14,106 nucleotides of DNA, taken from the NCBI GenBank assembly GCA_016195145.1, contig JACQAF010000145.1, positions 1 to 14,106 of the forward strand. Direction: 5' to 3'. Position numbers and translations under genes: made by a program. Numbering within the stretch: the stretch's first letter is position 1; each line of letters starts with the position of its first letter. The DNA is from Rhodospirillales bacterium (GTDB lineage Bacteria; Pseudomonadota; Alphaproteobacteria; CACIAM-22H2). The notes beneath the pieces were generated by a model. The model was not told the DNA's origin, made no database searches, and was given only the letters and a program-made list of their open reading frames with translations. Of the stretch, positions 13,963 to 14,106 are shown piece by piece.

Positions 13963-14106
13963 ATAACCCGAACCAAGCGCAAAGCCTTGCCTGCCCTGAA
14001 GGCGCTTCTGAAGCTCGTTGAAACCTCGCTCGACGCCGACAAGGCCGAACAGATCGTCATTATCGATCTTAAGAACAAGACGGCGATCGCCGACTACATG
14101 GTCATC
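13963..14106 (+). CDS. rsfS: Ribosomal silencing factor RsfS (5' part, runs off the window)
   Basis: The last 144 bases encode the N-terminal part of RsfS, which binds ribosomal protein L14 and blocks subunit joining in stationary phase or starvation. The family core is clear: ALLKLVETSLDADKAEQIVI, then DLKNKTAIADYMVI at the edge of the window. The gene follows nadD by 17 bases in the same direction, a familiar arrangement. The frame upstream of the core has no ATG or GTG. Either the rare codon ATA at 13963 starts translation from the AAGGAGG site, or TTG 13987 is used, which would leave 15 residues before SLDADKAE. The 3' part lies outside the window. Confidence 0.85.
   Translation, partial: MTRTKRKALPALKALLKLVETSLDADKAEQIVIIDLKNKTAIADYMVI

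Noticed and set aside
1..14106. CRISPR arrays, insertion sequences, integrases, phage or toxin-antitoxin genes
   Set aside because: No regularly spaced repeats, transposase or integrase motifs, or terminal inverted repeats were seen in either strand, even though the lepA junction invites a mobile-element explanation.

Overview
The window is GC-rich, densely packed bacterial DNA with strong Shine-Dalgarno sites. The housekeeping genes (lepA, a CCA-encoding tRNA-Ser, and nadD followed by rsfS) and the overall protein character suggest an alphaproteobacterium, probably of the Rhodospirillales type. This is inferred from gene content and sequence style; no phylogenetic analysis was possible.

Region 1 (1-4137) looks like a small detoxification or catabolic island with two regulators. 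A strong terminator (50-87) closes an unseen upstream gene. On the minus strand, a secreted GlcG/HbpS-like protein is followed by a classical short-chain dehydrogenase. Divergent from them are a CGNR zinc-finger regulator and a LysR-type regulator. A glutathione S-transferase-like gene converges tail to tail on LysR with a 4-base gap. The divergent spacer holds a near-consensus promoter with repeats (TAACCT, AGGTTA, AGTAACYTGT) placed as operators would be.

Region 2 (4138-5360) has a 353-base spacer rich in palindromes and then a Tat-exported beta-carbonic-anhydrase-like protein. That protein keeps the CxDxR and HxxC zinc motifs but has an unusually short segment between them. Terminator hairpins follow, and then tRNA-Ser(GGA) on the minus strand with its own promoter.

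Region 3 (5361-8781) contains a small two-helix membrane protein, convergent with lepA. LepA lacks its first ~60 residues, including the GTP-binding P-loop: homology begins abruptly at the RGITIKA motif. Directly upstream, where the 5' end of lepA should lie, is a TetR-methyltransferase pair whose reading frames overlap by 7 bases. Either the genome was rearranged there or the assembly is chimeric.

Region 4 (8782-13199) is a two-gene RND efflux operon (membrane fusion protein, then inner-membrane permease) divergent from tetR. A 22-base imperfect palindrome overlaps the candidate promoters in both directions, so TetR probably represses the pump, itself and the coupled methyltransferase. No outer-membrane channel gene is present.

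Region 5 (13200-14106) is the housekeeping pair nadD and rsfS, the latter cut by the window end. rsfS has an excellent Shine-Dalgarno site but the codon at the proper distance is ATA.

I see no CRISPR array, insertion sequence, integrase or phage gene. The best candidates for unusual biology are the lepA junction, the methyltransferase tied to an efflux regulator, the shortened carbonic-anhydrase-like protein and the possible AUA start of rsfS.
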